Shown here: piece after piece, positions 39,879 through 49,989 of the stretch
Layout of the letters: every line of letters starts with the position of its first letter
Numbering within the stretch: the first letter of the stretch is position 1
Source: Mobilicoccus caccae
GTDB lineage: Bacteria > Actinomycetota > Actinomycetes > Actinomycetales > Dermatophilaceae
Assembly (NCBI RefSeq): GCF_030161635.1
Contig: NZ_BSUO01000001.1
Location: forward strand, 1,655,199 to 1,719,198
Reading direction: 5' to 3'
Length of the DNA: 64,000 bases
Notes under the pieces: generated by a model
Databases searched by the model: none
Seen by the model: the letters and a program-made list of their open reading frames with translations, nothing else
Told to the model about the DNA's origin: nothing
Made by a program: the position numbers and the translations under genes

Positions 39879-42747
39879 TCAGTCCTCGAACGCCTCCGGA
39901 GGCGGGCAGGAGCAGATGAGGTTGCGGTCGCCGTACGCACCGTCGATGCGCCGCACCGGCGGCCAGTACTTGGCGCGCGGGTCGACGCCGGCCGGGTAGG
40001 CGGCCTCCCTCCGGTCGTACTCGGCGGTCCACTCCCCGCGAGGCACCGCGCGGTGTGCGGAGCTCCGCGCAGCACGCTGGCCTCGACGGCGATCCCACCG
40101 TCCATGACCTGCTGGATCTCCGCGCGGATGGCGATCATCGCGTCGCAGAAGCGGTCCAGCTCCTCCTTGTCCTCGCTCTCGGTCGGCTCGACCATGAGGG
40201 TGCCGGCGACCGGGAAGCTCATGGTCGGGGCGTGGAAGCCGTAGTCGATGAGGCGCTTGGCGACGTCGTCGACCGTGACACCACTGACCTTGGTGATCTC
40301 ACGCAGGTCGAGGATGCACTCGTGGGCGACGAGCCCGTTCTCACCCGTGTAGAGCACGGGGTAGTGGTCACCGAGGCGCTTGGCGACGTAGTTGGCACCC
40401 AGCACCGCCATCTTGGTGGCCGCGGCCAACCCGGTGCCGCCCATGAGCCGGATGTAGGCCCAGCTGATCGGCAGGATGCTCGCGGACCCGAACGGCGCCG
40501 CCGAGATCGGTCCGACGCCGGAGTCCGGCCCGGCCTCGGGTGCCAGCGGGTGGTTGGGCAGGTGGGGCGCGAGGTGCTTGCGCACCCCCACCGGTCCGAC
40601 ACCGGGGCCGCCACCGCCGTGCGGGATGCAGAACGTCTTGTGGAGGTTGAGGTGACTGACGTCGGCCCCGAACTCACCCGGTCGGGCCACACCGACCAGG
40701 GCGTTCATGTTGGCGCCGTCGACGTAGACCTGACCGCCCGCCTCGTGCACGAGCTTGCACAGCTCGATGATCGTGTCCTCGTACACCCCGTGCGTGGAGG
40801 GGTAGGTGACCATGATCGCGGCCAGGCGCTCGCCGTGTTTCTCGATCTTGGCGCGCAGGTCGTCCATGTCGACCGAACCGTCGGCGGCCGAGGCGACGAC
40901 GACGACCTTGAGGCCGGCCATGGCGGCGCTCGCGGCGTTGGTGCCGTGGGCGCTGCTGGGGATGAGGCAGACGTCGCGCTCGTGGTCGCCGTTCGCGCGG
41001 TGGTAGGCGCGGATGGCCATGAGCCCGGCGAGCTCACCCTGGGAGCCCGCGTTCGGCTGCAGCGACACCTCGTCGTAGCCGGTGATGTCGACCAGCCAGG
41101 ACGACAGCTGCGCGGCCAGGTCGCGCAGGCCCTCGGTCTGGTCGGCGGGGGCGAACGGGTGCAGCGCCGAGAACTCCGGCCAGGTGATGGCCTCCATCTC
41201 GGTGGTGGCGTTGAGCTTCATCGTGCACGAGCCGAGCGGGATCATGCCGCGGTCCAGGGCGTAGTCCCGATCGGCCAACCGGCGCAGGTACCGCAGCATC
41301 GAGGTCTCGCTGCGGTAGGCGTGGAACACCGGGTGCGTCAGGTACTCCGAGGCCCGTGCCAGTGCCCCGTACTCGGGCTCGACGATCTCGACCTGTTCCG
41401 GCGCGTCGACACCGAAGGCGGAGCACACGGCTTCGAGGTGCGCCGGGACCGTCGTCTCGTCGGTGCTGATCGACAGGTGGTCGTCGTCGACGACGCAGAG
41501 GTTGACGCCGTTGGCCAGGGCCTTGGCGGCGATCTCGCGGGCCGCACCCGGCACCGAGACGGTGATCGTGTCGAAGAAGACGTCGGTGAGGACCTCCACT
41601 CCCCGGCGCGCAGCGCGTCGGCGAGGGCGCGGGCGTGGGAGTGGGTGCGCACGGCGATCTCACGCAGGCCCACCGGGCCGTGCCACACGGCGTACATCGA
41701 GGCCATGACGGCCAGCAGGACCTGGGCGGTGCAGATGTTGCTCGTCGCCTTCTCGCGACGGATGTGCTGCTCACGCGTCTGCAGCGCGAGCCGGTATCCC
41801 GGCTCCCCCTCGACGTCGACGCTGACCCCGACGAGCCGTCCGGGCATGGTGCGCGACAACTTCTGACCGACGGCCATGTAGCCGGCGTGCGGGCCGCCGA
41901 AGCCCATGGGGACACCGAAGCGCTGGGTCGTGCCGACCACGACGTCGGCCCCCCACAGGGCGGGCGCCTCGAGCACGGTGAGCGCCAGGAGGTCGGCCGC
42001 GGCCGTGACGAGCGCACCGAGTCCGTGCGCGCCTTCGGCGAGAGCCCGGTAGTCGCGGATCTGCCCGTCCTTGCCCGGGTACTGCACGATGACGCCGAAC
42101 ACGGGCCTACCGTCCACGGCGAAGGAGAGCGAGTCGGCGGAGTCGATGCCGTCCAGGTCGAGGGTGACGCACTCGATGCCGAGCGGCAGGGCGCGGGTCT
42201 CGATGACCGCCGTGGTCTGCGGCAACAGGCGGCTGTCGAGCACGACCACGGCGCCGTCCTTGGCCTTCGCGGCGCGGCGCATGAGCGTCATCGCCTCGGC
42301 CGCGGCGGTGGCCTCGTCGAGCATGGAGGCGTTGGCCACGGGCAGGCCGGTGAGGTCGGAGACGACGGTCTGGAAGTTGAGCAGGGCCTCGAGACGACCC
42401 TGGGAGATCTCGGGCTGGTAGGGCGTGTAGGCCGTGTACCAGGCGGGGTTCTCAAGGATGTTGCGCTTGACCACCGGGGGCGTGTGGGTGCCGTAGTACC
42501 CCATGCCGATCATCGAGGTGACCACGGTGTTGCGGGAGGCGATCCGCCGCAGCTCGTCGATGACGGCCTGCTCGCTGTCGGCCGGTGGGATGTCGAGTGG
42601 GGTCTCGGTGCGGATCCCGTCGGGGATCGCCGCGTCGATCAACGCGTCGAGACTCGGGCTGCCGACCGCCTCGAGCATGGCTGCGGTCTCCGCGTCTCCG
42701 GGACCGATGTGACGTTCGGCGAATGCCGGAGGAACGGGCTGGGTCAT
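39879..42747 (-). CDS. gcvP: Glycine dehydrogenase (P protein of glycine cleavage), two frameshifts
   Basis: PLP-dependent decarboxylase that passes the aminomethyl group of glycine to lipoyl-GcvH. The N-terminal half carries [40 protein letters not shown] and [20 protein letters not shown]. The C-terminal half has [28 protein letters not shown] and the PLP Lys in [15 protein letters not shown]. The frame breaks at about 41602 and 40040, both in GGGG followed by AGTGG. Two added bases give 956 residues, the usual length, ending [12 protein letters not shown] glycine riboswitch precedes it; RBS CAGGAGG. Confidence 0.95.
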
Positions 42748-42841
42748 CGACGACCTCCTGGTGGGGCGTGGGCGGGCTTACCTGCCGCCTGCGGCGACCT
42801 CCCCACGTGTCACCACCTTCGAGGGCTCCACGGTGCCGATC

Positions 42842-42940
42842 TCACGCGCTTCGGGTGCCTGAGAGGTTCCGGGGAGTTTTGCCCCTTCGGCGCCGCCCCA
42901 CCGGTGGATGACCGGCCTGACGAACTCTCACGCGCGAGCA
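42842..42940 (-). ncRNA. Glycine riboswitch, single aptamer, upstream of gcvP
   Basis: On the minus strand the signature elements appear in order: GCGTGAGAG, GGCGCCGAAGGGGCAA and CCTCTCAGGCACC, closed by a GCGCG/CGCGC P1 helix. A second complete aptamer is not present; a partial echo (GCGCGTGAGATCGG) follows, as in single-aptamer forms with a ghost aptamer. The remaining leader (42748-42841) has a GCCGCAGGCGGC hairpin near the RBS. Glycine probably switches gcvP on (family knowledge). Confidence 0.9.
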
Positions 42941-42987
42941 TGCAGCCCCCGAAGACTAACACCGGGGGCCGTGCCGCCACGAGCGGT

Positions 42988-43599
42988 TCAGCCGGTCTTG
43001 CGGGCCTTGCGACGAGCGCTGAGTTCGTCGGTGACACCCGCCGGCGCGGCGGTGTCGAGGGCGGCGTCGGAATCGTCGCCCAGACGCTCGGTGGGCAGCA
43101 TGGCCAGGTCGCCCTCGACCTCGCGCCACACCCGACCCACGGCGATACCGAAGACTCCCTGCCCGCCCTGGAGCAGGTCGATGACCTCGTCGTTGGAGGT
43201 GCACTCGTACACGGTGGCGCCATCGCTCATGAGCGTGATCTGCGCGAGGTCGTCGACCCCGCGCTCACGCAGCGTGGACACGGCGACGCGGATCTGCTGC
43301 AACGTCACACCCGTCTCGAGCAGGCGCTTGACCACCTTGAGCACGAGGACGTCGCGAAAGCTGTAGAGGCGCTGCGTGCCCGACCCGGTGGCCGTGCGCA
43401 GCGACGGCTCGACGAGCCCGGTGCGGGCCCAGTAGTCGAGCTGGCGATAGGTGATGCCGGCGGCGCGGCACGCGATGGGACCGCGGAAGCCCTGGTCGTC
43501 GTCGATGCCTTCGTCGGTGGTGAACAGCACGCCCTGGGTGCCCACCACGACCGGAGCGGCGACCACTCCGGACGGCGCACCGTGATCCCTCGAGTTCAC
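42988..43599 (-). CDS. MerR family regulator (Rv1830-like)
   Basis: Transcription factor of 203 residues. Residues 40-110 form a MerR winged helix (GITYRQLDYWARTGLVEPS, then GSGTQRLYSFRDVLVLKVVK), and a predicted coiled coil (TLQQIRVAVSTLRERG) leads to a variable C-terminus. It corresponds in position to Rv1830 of M. tuberculosis, a regulator tied to cell division. Start GTG at 43599 with GGGAGGGA upstream. No stop separates it from the DUF151 frame upstream, but this is explained by a missing base in that gene. Confidence 0.88.
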   Translation of the reverse strand: MNSRDHGAPSGVVAAPVVVGTQGVLFTTDEGIDDDQGFRGPIACRAAGITYRQLDYWARTGLVEPSLRTATGSGTQRLYSFRDVLVLKVVKRLLETGVTLQQIRVAVSTLRERGVDDLAQITLMSDGATVYECTSNDEVIDLLQGGQGVFGIAVGRVWREVEGDLAMLPTERLGDDSDAALDTAAPAGVTDELSARRKARKTG

Positions 43600-43720
43600 G
43601 CTGTCCCTCCCTCTCACCGGCGGGCGCGAGGCCCGCGCCCTCGCGCGGGTCCATCGGCCATGCTCGATGTTACGGGGGTGGGGTGCACTGCTCCAATGAC
43701 ATCCCTCGGCGTGCCGCGAT

Positions 43721-44235
43721 TCACTGCGGGCTTCCCCCGGGCCGGTCCCCCTCGCCGGGGTCCTCCCCTCGGGTCCGCCGAAGTCCTCGGCCGAGACCTG
43801 GTCGAGGAACTCCCGAAAGCGTTCGACCTCCTCGTCCTCGTCGGCGTCGACGACCACGCCGGCCTCGTCCATGACCGCCTCCTCCACGCGGATGGGGGCG
43901 TCGCAGCGCAGGGCGATCGCGATGGCGTCGGAGGTGCGTGAGCCCACCTCGACCCCGCCGGAGAAGTCGAGGGCGGCGTAGAACACCGAGTCGCGCATCT
44001 CGACGATCCGCACCTGTTCGAGGGTGTGCCCGAGGGCGCCGACGATGTCGACGAGCAGGTCGTGGGTCAGGGGCCGCGGGGGCACGACGCCCTGTTGCGC
44101 GTAGGCGATCGCGGCGGCCTCGGCAGCCCCGATCCACACGGGCAGGTAACGGTCGCCGTCCCGCTCACGCAGCAGGACGATCGGGTTGTTCGTGGGCATT
44201 TCCACGCGGACACCGAGGACGTCGACATCGATCAC
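43721..44235 (-). CDS. Bifunctional nuclease family (DUF151) protein, one frameshift
   Basis: A 171-residue DUF151/bifunctional-nuclease-domain protein. It starts IDVDVLGVRVEMPTNNPIVL, then YLPVWIGAAEAAAIAYA and SRTSDAIAIALRCDAPI, the conserved core. The biochemical role in bacteria is unclear. The frame breaks near 43778 in GGGG; one base gives the tail EDPGEGDRPGGSPQ and a stop at 43721. Without correction it would read into the MerR gene. It is leaderless: TAGCGT, six bases, then GTG at 44235. Confidence 0.87.
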
Positions 44236-44241
44236 CCCTCC

Positions 44242-44247
44242 ACGCTA
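44242..44247 (-). promoter_or_regulatory. -10 element (TAGCGT), leaderless DUF151 gene
   Basis: TAGCGT on the minus strand is six bases before the GTG at 44235. GGAGGG sits in the gap but is too close to the start to act as an RBS. Confidence 0.55.
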
Positions 44248-44260
44248 GGGGATGCAGCGC

Positions 44261-44967
44261 TCAGAGTCCGGCTTTGACCAACGCCGTGTGCAGAGCGATG
44301 CAGTGATGCAGCACCTCGGCGGCCATCGCCCGCCCCGCGTCGTCGGAGCGTCCGCGGGCGGGGGCCGACACCTGACGCAGCAGCCCGATCTCACGGTCGG
44401 CCGCGGTGCGGAAGGGGCGCAGGTGCCGGGGTTCCAGGCCGTACGCGGCCAGCGCGGAGGCCGCGTGGGCCACCTGCAGGGCCCGCGCGTCGAAGTGACC
44501 GCCGCTGTCGGGAGTCAGGAGGCCGTAGGTGAGCAGTGCCTCGATCGTCGCCGCGTCCAGCCCGGTGGCCTTCGCCAGTTCGGTTCGCGTCAGGCGCAGC
44601 TCACGATCCGGCCCGAGGAGGGTGGACACGGCCGGCACCTCCTCGTCGGCCCCGAGATCGGGCACGTGGGTGCGGGCTCCGAGGGCGTCGGGGACCTCCA
44701 GGCCACGGTCGCGGGCGTCCAGGGCCTCCCGGATGACCCGCAGCGGCCAGAACCGGTCGCGTTGGGCGGTGAGGACGAACCGGAGACGCTCGACGTCGTC
44801 CTCGGAGAAGGAGCGGTAGCCCGACGGGGTCCGTTCGGGACGGACGAGCCCTTCCGCCTCGAGAAACCGGATCTTGGAGATGGTGACGTCGGGAAAATCG
44901 GGACGGAGCACCGCAAGGACGCGTCCGATGCTGAGCCGCGACCCCGGCGCCCCCGGGCGCCGGACAT
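44261..44967 (-). CDS. ftsR: MerR family regulator FtsR (Rv1828-like), one frameshift
   Basis: A 235-residue MerR protein matching the Rv1828/FtsR group, which regulates division genes in corynebacteria. LSIGRVLAVLRPDFPDVTIS and KIRFLEAEGLVRPERTPSGY are the conserved helix-turn-helix. The C-terminal domain is helical (TRTELAKATGLDAATIEALL). The correct start is the ATG at 44967, overlapping the garA stop (TGATG). To reach the conserved frame one base must be added in the G5 run near 44952, giving MSGARGAPGSRLSIG. Confidence 0.87.
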
Positions 44968-45431
44968 CAGGCGGAGGCGCGAGGGGTGTGGAAGACGAGG
45001 CGGAACTTGCCGATCTGGACCTCGTCACCCGCCCGCAGGACCGCGGAGTCGATGCGCTCGCGGTTGACGTAGGTGCCGTTGAGGGAGCCGACGTCGCGGA
45101 CGACGAACGTGTCGCCGTCCTGCTGGAAGACGGCGTGCTTGCGGGAGACGGTGACGTCGTCGAGGAAGATGTCGCTGTCGGGGTGGCGGCCGGTGGTCGT
45201 CATCGCCGAGTCGAGGAGGAACCGGGCGCCGGTGTTGGGTCCGCGCAGGACCAACAGCAGCGCTGTCCCGGGACGCAGCGCGTCGATCGTGGAGGTGTCC
45301 TCGGAGGAGAGGCGCACGTCGGAGTCGGCCGGGATGTCGGACTCCGGGACGCCGGTGAACCGCATGGTGGCAGGGTCGGAGCGCGGGGGTTCGTTCTCCT
45401 GCTCGCGGTGCTGGGCCTTGTCGTCGGTCAC
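44967..45431 (-). CDS. garA: FHA-domain regulator GarA
   Basis: Forkhead-associated protein of 154 residues. Residues 70-140 form the FHA domain (TTGRHPDSDIFLDDVTVSRK and GSLNGTYVNRERID). The N-terminal tail holds EDTSTIDAL (residues 44-52), positioned like the Thr pair phosphorylated by PknB/PknG in GarA. In mycobacteria GarA inhibits 2-oxoglutarate dehydrogenase and NAD-glutamate dehydrogenase and activates glutamate synthase. It sits between gcvH and ftsR, as there. Start GTG at 45431, with AGGTGAG upstream. Confidence 0.92.
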   Translation of the reverse strand: MTDDKAQHREQENEPPRSDPATMRFTGVPESDIPADSDVRLSSEDTSTIDALRPGTALLLVLRGPNTGARFLLDSAMTTTGRHPDSDIFLDDVTVSRKHAVFQQDGDTFVVRDVGSLNGTYVNRERIDSAVLRAGDEVQIGKFRLVFHTPRASA

Positions 45432-45539
45432 GCAGGCTCACCTGTCCTTTCGATCGTCGCCATCTCACCCTAGACCACAGGTCGACGGTCACGGAACAAC
45501 GTCGGATACGAGCGGGTCTCGTGCCGCCCCCGGAACGGG

Positions 45540-45564
45540 CCCGCCCACCTGCGGGAGGTGGGCG
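45540..45564 (-). terminator. Hairpin after gcvH
   Basis: CCGCCCACCT (45540-45549) and AGGTGGGCGG (45555-45564) are exact inverted repeats with a GCGGG loop. It is 29 bases beyond the gcvH stop on the minus strand. Confidence 0.65.
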
Positions 45565-45592
45565 GGGGCCGATCGGCGGAGGCGGTGCTCGG

Positions 45593-45982
45593 TCAGTCGA
45601 GGGTCTCCGTGTAGGCGTCGACGTCGAGGAGCTTCTCGAGTTCGGTGGTGTCGGTGACCTTCATCTCGAACATCCAGCCCTCGCCGTAGGGGTCGCTGTT
45701 GACCATCTCGGAGGCCGAGTCGAGGCTCTCGTTGACGGCGACGATCTCGCCGGTGAGGGGGCTGAACAGGTCGCTGACCGACTTGGTCGACTCGATCTCG
45801 CCACAGGCGTCGCCCGAGGAGACGGAGTCGCCGACGGCGGGGAGGTCGACGTAGACGACGTCGCCGAGAGCGTCCTGGGCGTAGGAGGTGATGCCGACGC
45901 GCACGACGTCGTCGTTACCGACTCGCACCCACTCGTGCTCTGCGGTGTAGCGCAGTTCCTGCGGGTACTCCAGGTCGCTCAT
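45593..45982 (-). CDS. gcvH: Glycine cleavage system H protein
   Basis: Lipoyl carrier protein of 129 residues that shuttles the aminomethyl group between P and T proteins. It starts MSDLEYPQELRYTAEHEWVR. The lipoylated Lys is residue 67 in GEIESTKSVSDL, and NSDPYGEGWMFEMKV completes the fold. GAAGGAG lies upstream of the ATG at 45982. gcvT is not in the window; gcvP lies 3 kb downstream in the same orientation. Confidence 0.96.
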   Translation of the reverse strand: MSDLEYPQELRYTAEHEWVRVGNDDVVRVGITSYAQDALGDVVYVDLPAVGDSVSSGDACGEIESTKSVSDLFSPLTGEIVAVNESLDSASEMVNSDPYGEGWMFEMKVTDTTELEKLLDVDAYTETLD

Positions 45983-46022
45983 GGTTCTCCTTCGTGAGGT
46001 CGAGACGTGGCTCGACCGCTGG

Positions 46023-46778
46023 TCACGGGGTCGCGTGCCCCTCGTCCGGGGACACAGCCCGAGCGTATCGGGGCTCACTCGGGGCGTGCAATGCATTCAC
46101 CACAACCCGGTCGGCGGGATCGACGCGGATCGTGGCTCCGCGGCCTCGGAAGGACTCCTCGACGCCGCCGGGGATCGCCAGGGCGGAGGCCAGGGTGCGC
46201 GCGTCACCGATCGCGACGGTCCGCAGCGGCCAGGAGATCGGCGATTTGTCGACGAGGATCGCGCCGTCGCGGTCCTGGAATGCGGTCGAGGCCACGACCC
46301 GCACGTCGCCGATCTGGATGGCCTCGGCGCCGGCGTCACGCAGTTCCTGCACGAGGTCCAGCAGTCCGGAGGCGGCCACCACGCCCTCTCCCCCGCTGAT
46401 CGTCACCGTGACCCCCGGGCCCTCGGCGGGAGCCGTGCCCGCGAGGATCGCGAGGTCGCCCACGCGTTCCCGCGCCCGGGCGAGCGCGTCCTCGGCGGAG
46501 CCGCCGGCGAGCCGGGCCCGTTCGGCCTCCAGCTCGCGGGCCTCCTGGTCGAGCCTGGCCGAGCGCTGGGTGACCGTGTCGAGGACGCTGACCAGCTCGT
46601 CCTCGCGCAGGGATTCCAGGCCGAGGTCGCGGGTCTGGTTGATCTGCGCGGAGATGGCGAGTCCGAGGGCCAGGGTGAGCACTCCGGCGAGGAGCGCGGA
46701 CCGGTTGGGGCGCAGGCCGAGCAGACCGCGCCGGTCGCGGGCGGGGGCACTTTCGTCAGTGCTGGACACGGGCTTCAC
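46023..46778 (-). CDS. DUF881 family membrane-anchored protein (second copy)
   Basis: A 251-residue protein with one N-terminal membrane helix (ALLAGVLTLALGLAISAQI), a coiled coil (about 55-95) and an extracytoplasmic DUF881 domain (GPGVTVTISGGEGVV, LRDAGAEAIQIGDVRVVAST, ALAIPGGVEESF). Role unknown; the DUF881-DUF1290-DUF881 trio is conserved beside gcvH in actinobacteria. The GTG at 46778 overlaps the preceding stop (GTGA), so translation is coupled. Confidence 0.88.
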   Translation of the reverse strand: MKPVSSTDESAPARDRRGLLGLRPNRSALLAGVLTLALGLAISAQINQTRDLGLESLREDELVSVLDTVTQRSARLDQEARELEAERARLAGGSAEDALARARERVGDLAILAGTAPAEGPGVTVTISGGEGVVAASGLLDLVQELRDAGAEAIQIGDVRVVASTAFQDRDGAILVDKSPISWPLRTVAIGDARTLASALAIPGGVEESFRGRGATIRVDPADRVVVNALHAPSEPRYARAVSPDEGHATP

Positions 46779-47107
46779 GCCTTGAAGAGGTGACGTCGGA
46801 TGGCGGCCACGTTGGAGAAGATGCGGATCCCGAGCACGACGATGACGCCCGTCGACAGTTGTGCCCCCACGCCGAGTTGGTCGCCGAGGAACACGATGAG
46901 GGCCGCCACGACGACGTTGGAGAGGAAGGACACGACGAACACCTTGTCGTCGAAGATGCCGTCGAGGCTGGCGCGCACGCCACCGAAGACCGCGTCGAGC
47001 GCGGCGATCACCGCGATCGGGAGGTAGGGCTGCAGGGCCGGTGGCACGCTCGGCTGGAGCACGAGGCCCAGCACGATGCCGATGAGCAGCCCGATGAGGG
47101 GGATCAT
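46775..47107 (-). CDS. sbp: Small basic membrane protein, DUF1290
   Basis: A 110-residue DUF1290/Sbp family protein with three hydrophobic segments ([56 protein letters not shown]). The ATG at 47107 overlaps the stop of the upstream DUF881 gene (ATGA). Members lie near division genes in several Gram-positives; no function is proven. Confidence 0.9.
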   Translation of the reverse strand: MIPLIGLLIGIVLGLVLQPSVPPALQPYLPIAVIAALDAVFGGVRASLDGIFDDKVFVVSFLSNVVVAALIVFLGDQLGVGAQLSTGVIVVLGIRIFSNVAAIRRHLFKA

Positions 47108-48024
47108 CCGTCGTCGTCCTTCGTGTCGGGGATGCCGGTGGCTGTGCCGATGCCCGCTCCCGGCGCCCGGGCCGTCCCGGTCGGGACCCGCGCGTACCGC
47201 AGGGACACGGACTCGGCGGGAGGGATCGTCAGGGCGCTCTGTGCGGCCGCCTCGGCGCGGACCTCGAACGCGGTGCGCAGGTCGGCCAGGTAGGCGCCGC
47301 CGGCACCGGTGAGAAAGGCCGCGCGTTCGCGGTCGCCGATGACCGCGTCGATGACGTAGGGCCTGGCCAGCGGCCGGAACCCCACGAGGATCGCCCGGCC
47401 CGCGAACCGGATCGCCGAGGTCGAGGTGAGCCGGTGGCCGTTGATCGAGATGGCCTCGGCGCCGGAGGCCCACAGGTCGTTGGTGAGGTTCTGCAGGTCG
47501 CGGTAGACGATCCGACCGGTCTCCTCGTCGCCGCCGGCACGCGGTCCGTCACCGAGGGCGGGCGCGAGGCCGGCCGCATCGTCCAGGGTGATCCGCAGCC
47601 CGGGGCCCTCGACGGCGACGTCTCCGGCGGCCAGCCGCAGCCGGTCGATCTCGGCCCTCTCCTGACCGGCCGCGTCGAGAGCACCGGTCTCCAGGGCCCG
47701 CAGCTGCGAGCGGGTGCCGACGATCTGCGCCGATCGCTCGTCGACGGCGCGCCTGCGCTCGTCGATCCGGGCGACGAGCTCGGCGCGATTGCCCTCGCGG
47801 CCCGACCATCCACGGGCCAGGGTCAGCGTCGAGGTGGCGAACAGGGCGCCGATGACGAGCGCCGCGACGCCGGTGACGACCGTGTTCCAGGGGCGGCGGC
47901 GCCTTGGACGATCGCCGCGGGCGGCGGCCGCGGCGGCGTAGGCCGGGTCGAGCGGACGCTCCATGATCTCGACGAGCAGGGTCATCGACTCATCGGGTCT
48001 GCGCCCCACTCCTCCCCTCGCCAT
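47104..48024 (-). CDS. DUF881 family membrane-anchored protein (first copy)
   Basis: A 306-residue paralogue of the other DUF881 protein. A 45-residue basic cytoplasmic tail is followed by one membrane helix ([20 protein letters not shown]), a coiled coil and the DUF881 domain ([37 protein letters not shown]). It heads the three-gene overlapping unit. No clear promoter hexamer was found. Confidence 0.88.
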   Translation of the reverse strand: MARGGVGRRPDESMTLLVEIMERPLDPAYAAAAAARGDRPRRRRPWNTVVTGVAALVIGALFATSTLTLARGWSGREGNRAELVARIDERRRAVDERSAQIVGTRSQLRALETGALDAAGQERAEIDRLRLAAGDVAVEGPGLRITLDDAAGLAPALGDGPRAGGDEETGRIVYRDLQNLTNDLWASGAEAISINGHRLTSTSAIRFAGRAILVGFRPLARPYVIDAVIGDRERAAFLTGAGGAYLADLRTAFEVRAEAAAQSALTIPPAESVSLRYARVPTGTARAPGAGIGTATGIPDTKDDDG

Positions 48025-48253
48025 GCCGACAGCCTAGGACCCCACCGCAAAGGGCTCCGGGAGGCCAGGACCTGCCACTCGGCGATTCCCTTGCGGCGGG
48101 GGCCTGGGATTGCCGTCGGCCGCGTCGGCGGACGTCCCTCACGAATGAACTCAACACCCCGAAGTGGCACTTCACCCCCGACATCATCCGGGGTGAAGAC
48201 CGACTTTCGGGAGTGAAGTCGCAGGCGATGACGGACTGAGCCCGGACACGACG
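48025..48253. other. Intergenic region with nested hairpins, no gene
   Basis: Between the DUF881 gene and the tRNA-Pro terminator. CTTCACCCC (48170-48178) pairs with GGGGTGAAG (48190-48198), and GAAGTG/CACTTC (48161-48173) forms a second overlapping hairpin. GAAGTG- and GTGAAG-type words recur. No protein or known RNA family is recognised. Confidence 0.45.
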
Positions 48254-48287
48254 AAGCCCTGGTGGGAAACCTCTCCCACCAGGGCTT
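48254..48287. terminator. Hairpin with T-tract on the plus strand
   Basis: AAGCCCTGGTGGGA (48254-48267) and TCCCACCAGGGCTT (48274-48287) are exact inverted repeats with a six-base loop. Five Ts end the plus-strand side, giving a classic intrinsic terminator in the plus direction. On the minus strand it follows the tRNA but has only two Ts. Confidence 0.75.
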
Positions 48288-48292
48288 TTTCG

Positions 48293-48366
<74 letters not shown>

Positions 48367-48468
48367 ATATTGCGTTGTCCCGCGCAGGCGGCGGGGTGCT
48401 TCACCCGGTGTTCACCGCGCGAGCCACCCGAGAGTACCGCACACCGGCGGCGGTCGCCGAATCCGCCC

Positions 48469-49985
48469 TCAGCCCTTGCGGCGACGCTTCTCGCGCACCC
48501 GCACGGAGATCTCGATCGGCGAGCCGGTGAAGCCGAATTGCTCGCGCAGACGCCGCTCGATGAAGCGCCGATAGCCGGCCTCGAGGAACCCCGAGGCGAA
48601 GAGCACGAACCGTGGCGGGCGGGTGCTGGCCTGCGTGCCGAACAGGATGCGGGGCTGCTTGCCGCCACGCACCGGGTGCGGGTTGGCGGCGACGAGCTCG
48701 CCGAGGAAGGAGTTGAGGCGGGAGGTGGGGATGCGCGTGTCCCAGGAGTCCAGCGCCGTCTCCAGCGCGGGCACGAGCTTGTCCATGTGGCGGCCCGTCG
48801 TCGCCGACACGTTGACCCGCGGCGCCCAGGGGACCTGCACGAACTCGCGCTCGATCTCCCGCTCGAGGTAGTAGCGGCGTTCCTCGTCCAGGGTGTCCCA
48901 CTTGTTGTAGGCGATGACGAGCGCGCGCCCGGCGTCGACCACCTGCTGCACGACCCGCACGTCCTGCTCGGTGATCGAGTCTCCGGCGTCGATGAGGACG
49001 ACCCCGACCTCCGCCTTCTCCAGAGCGGTCCGCGTGCGCAGCGAGGCGTAGAAGTCGGCCCCCGGGTCTGGTGCACCCGGCGCCGGATGCCCGCCGTGTC
49101 GACGAACCGCCAGGTCTTGCCACCGAGTTCGATGAGCTCGTCCACCGGATCGCGGGTCGTGCCGGCGAGGTCGTCGACGACGACCCGCTCCTGCCCGGCC
49201 AGCTTGTTGAGCATGCTCGACTTGCCCACGTTGGGACGGCCCACGAGAGCCACCCGGCGAGGCCCGCCACGCGCGTAGGCACCGGCGACCGCCGACTTCT
49301 CGGGCAGCACGGCCAGCACGGCGTCGAGCACGTCGCCGCTGCCCCGCCCGTGCAGGGCCGAGACCGGGTAGGGCTCACCGAGCCCGAGGGACCACAGCAT
49401 CGCCGCGTCCGCCTCGGTGCGGCTGTCGTCGACCTTGTTGGCCACGAGGATCACGGGCTTACCGGCCCGGCGCAGCAACTTGACGACGGCCTCGTCGGTG
49501 TCGGTCGCACCGACCACGGCGTCGACGACGAGCATGACCACGTCGGCCAGTTCGACGGCCACCTCGGCCTGTTCGGCGACGCGCAGGTGGATGCCCGTGG
49601 CGTCGATCTCCCACCCGCCGGTGTCGACCAGGGTGAACCGGCGACCGGACCACTCGGCGTCGTAGGCCACCCGGTCGCGCGTGACGCCGGGAACGTCCTC
49701 GACGACCGCCTCGCGGCGCCCGAGGATGCGGTTGACCAGCGTCGACTTGCCGACGTTCGGGCGCCCGACGATCGCCACGACGGGCCGGTCGGCGTCGTCC
49801 TCGTCGTCGACCTGGCGGGTGCGGCCCTCAAGCAGGGCCAGGTCCTCCTCGTCGAGCTCGAACTCCTCGAGGCCGGCGCGCAGCACCCGCTCGATCGACC
49901 CGTCGTCCTCACCGTCGATGTGGGTGATGACGATCTCGGGCTCGTCGTGTGAACCGGGTTCGGTCATGTGCGTGGGGTCGGACAT
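48469..49985 (-). CDS. der: Ribosome biogenesis GTPase Der (EngA), one frameshift
   Basis: GTPase with two tandem G domains that assists 50S subunit assembly. The first has [30 protein letters not shown] and NKVD; the second [36 protein letters not shown] and YNKWD. A C-terminal KH-like domain follows, with a basic tail. The frame breaks near 49065 in a G5 run; one base gives a normal 505-residue protein. A 70-residue acidic N-terminal extension ([11 protein letters not shown]) is typical of actinobacteria. It starts four bases after the cmk stop. Confidence 0.95.
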
Positions 49986-49989
49986 TCCC

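Noticed and set aside
42988-44235. A 415-residue fusion of DUF151 and a MerR regulator
   Set aside because: The joining segment is Arg/Pro-rich nonsense. One added base near 43778 gives DUF151 its own stop at 43721, and the MerR gene has its own GTG start with a good RBS.
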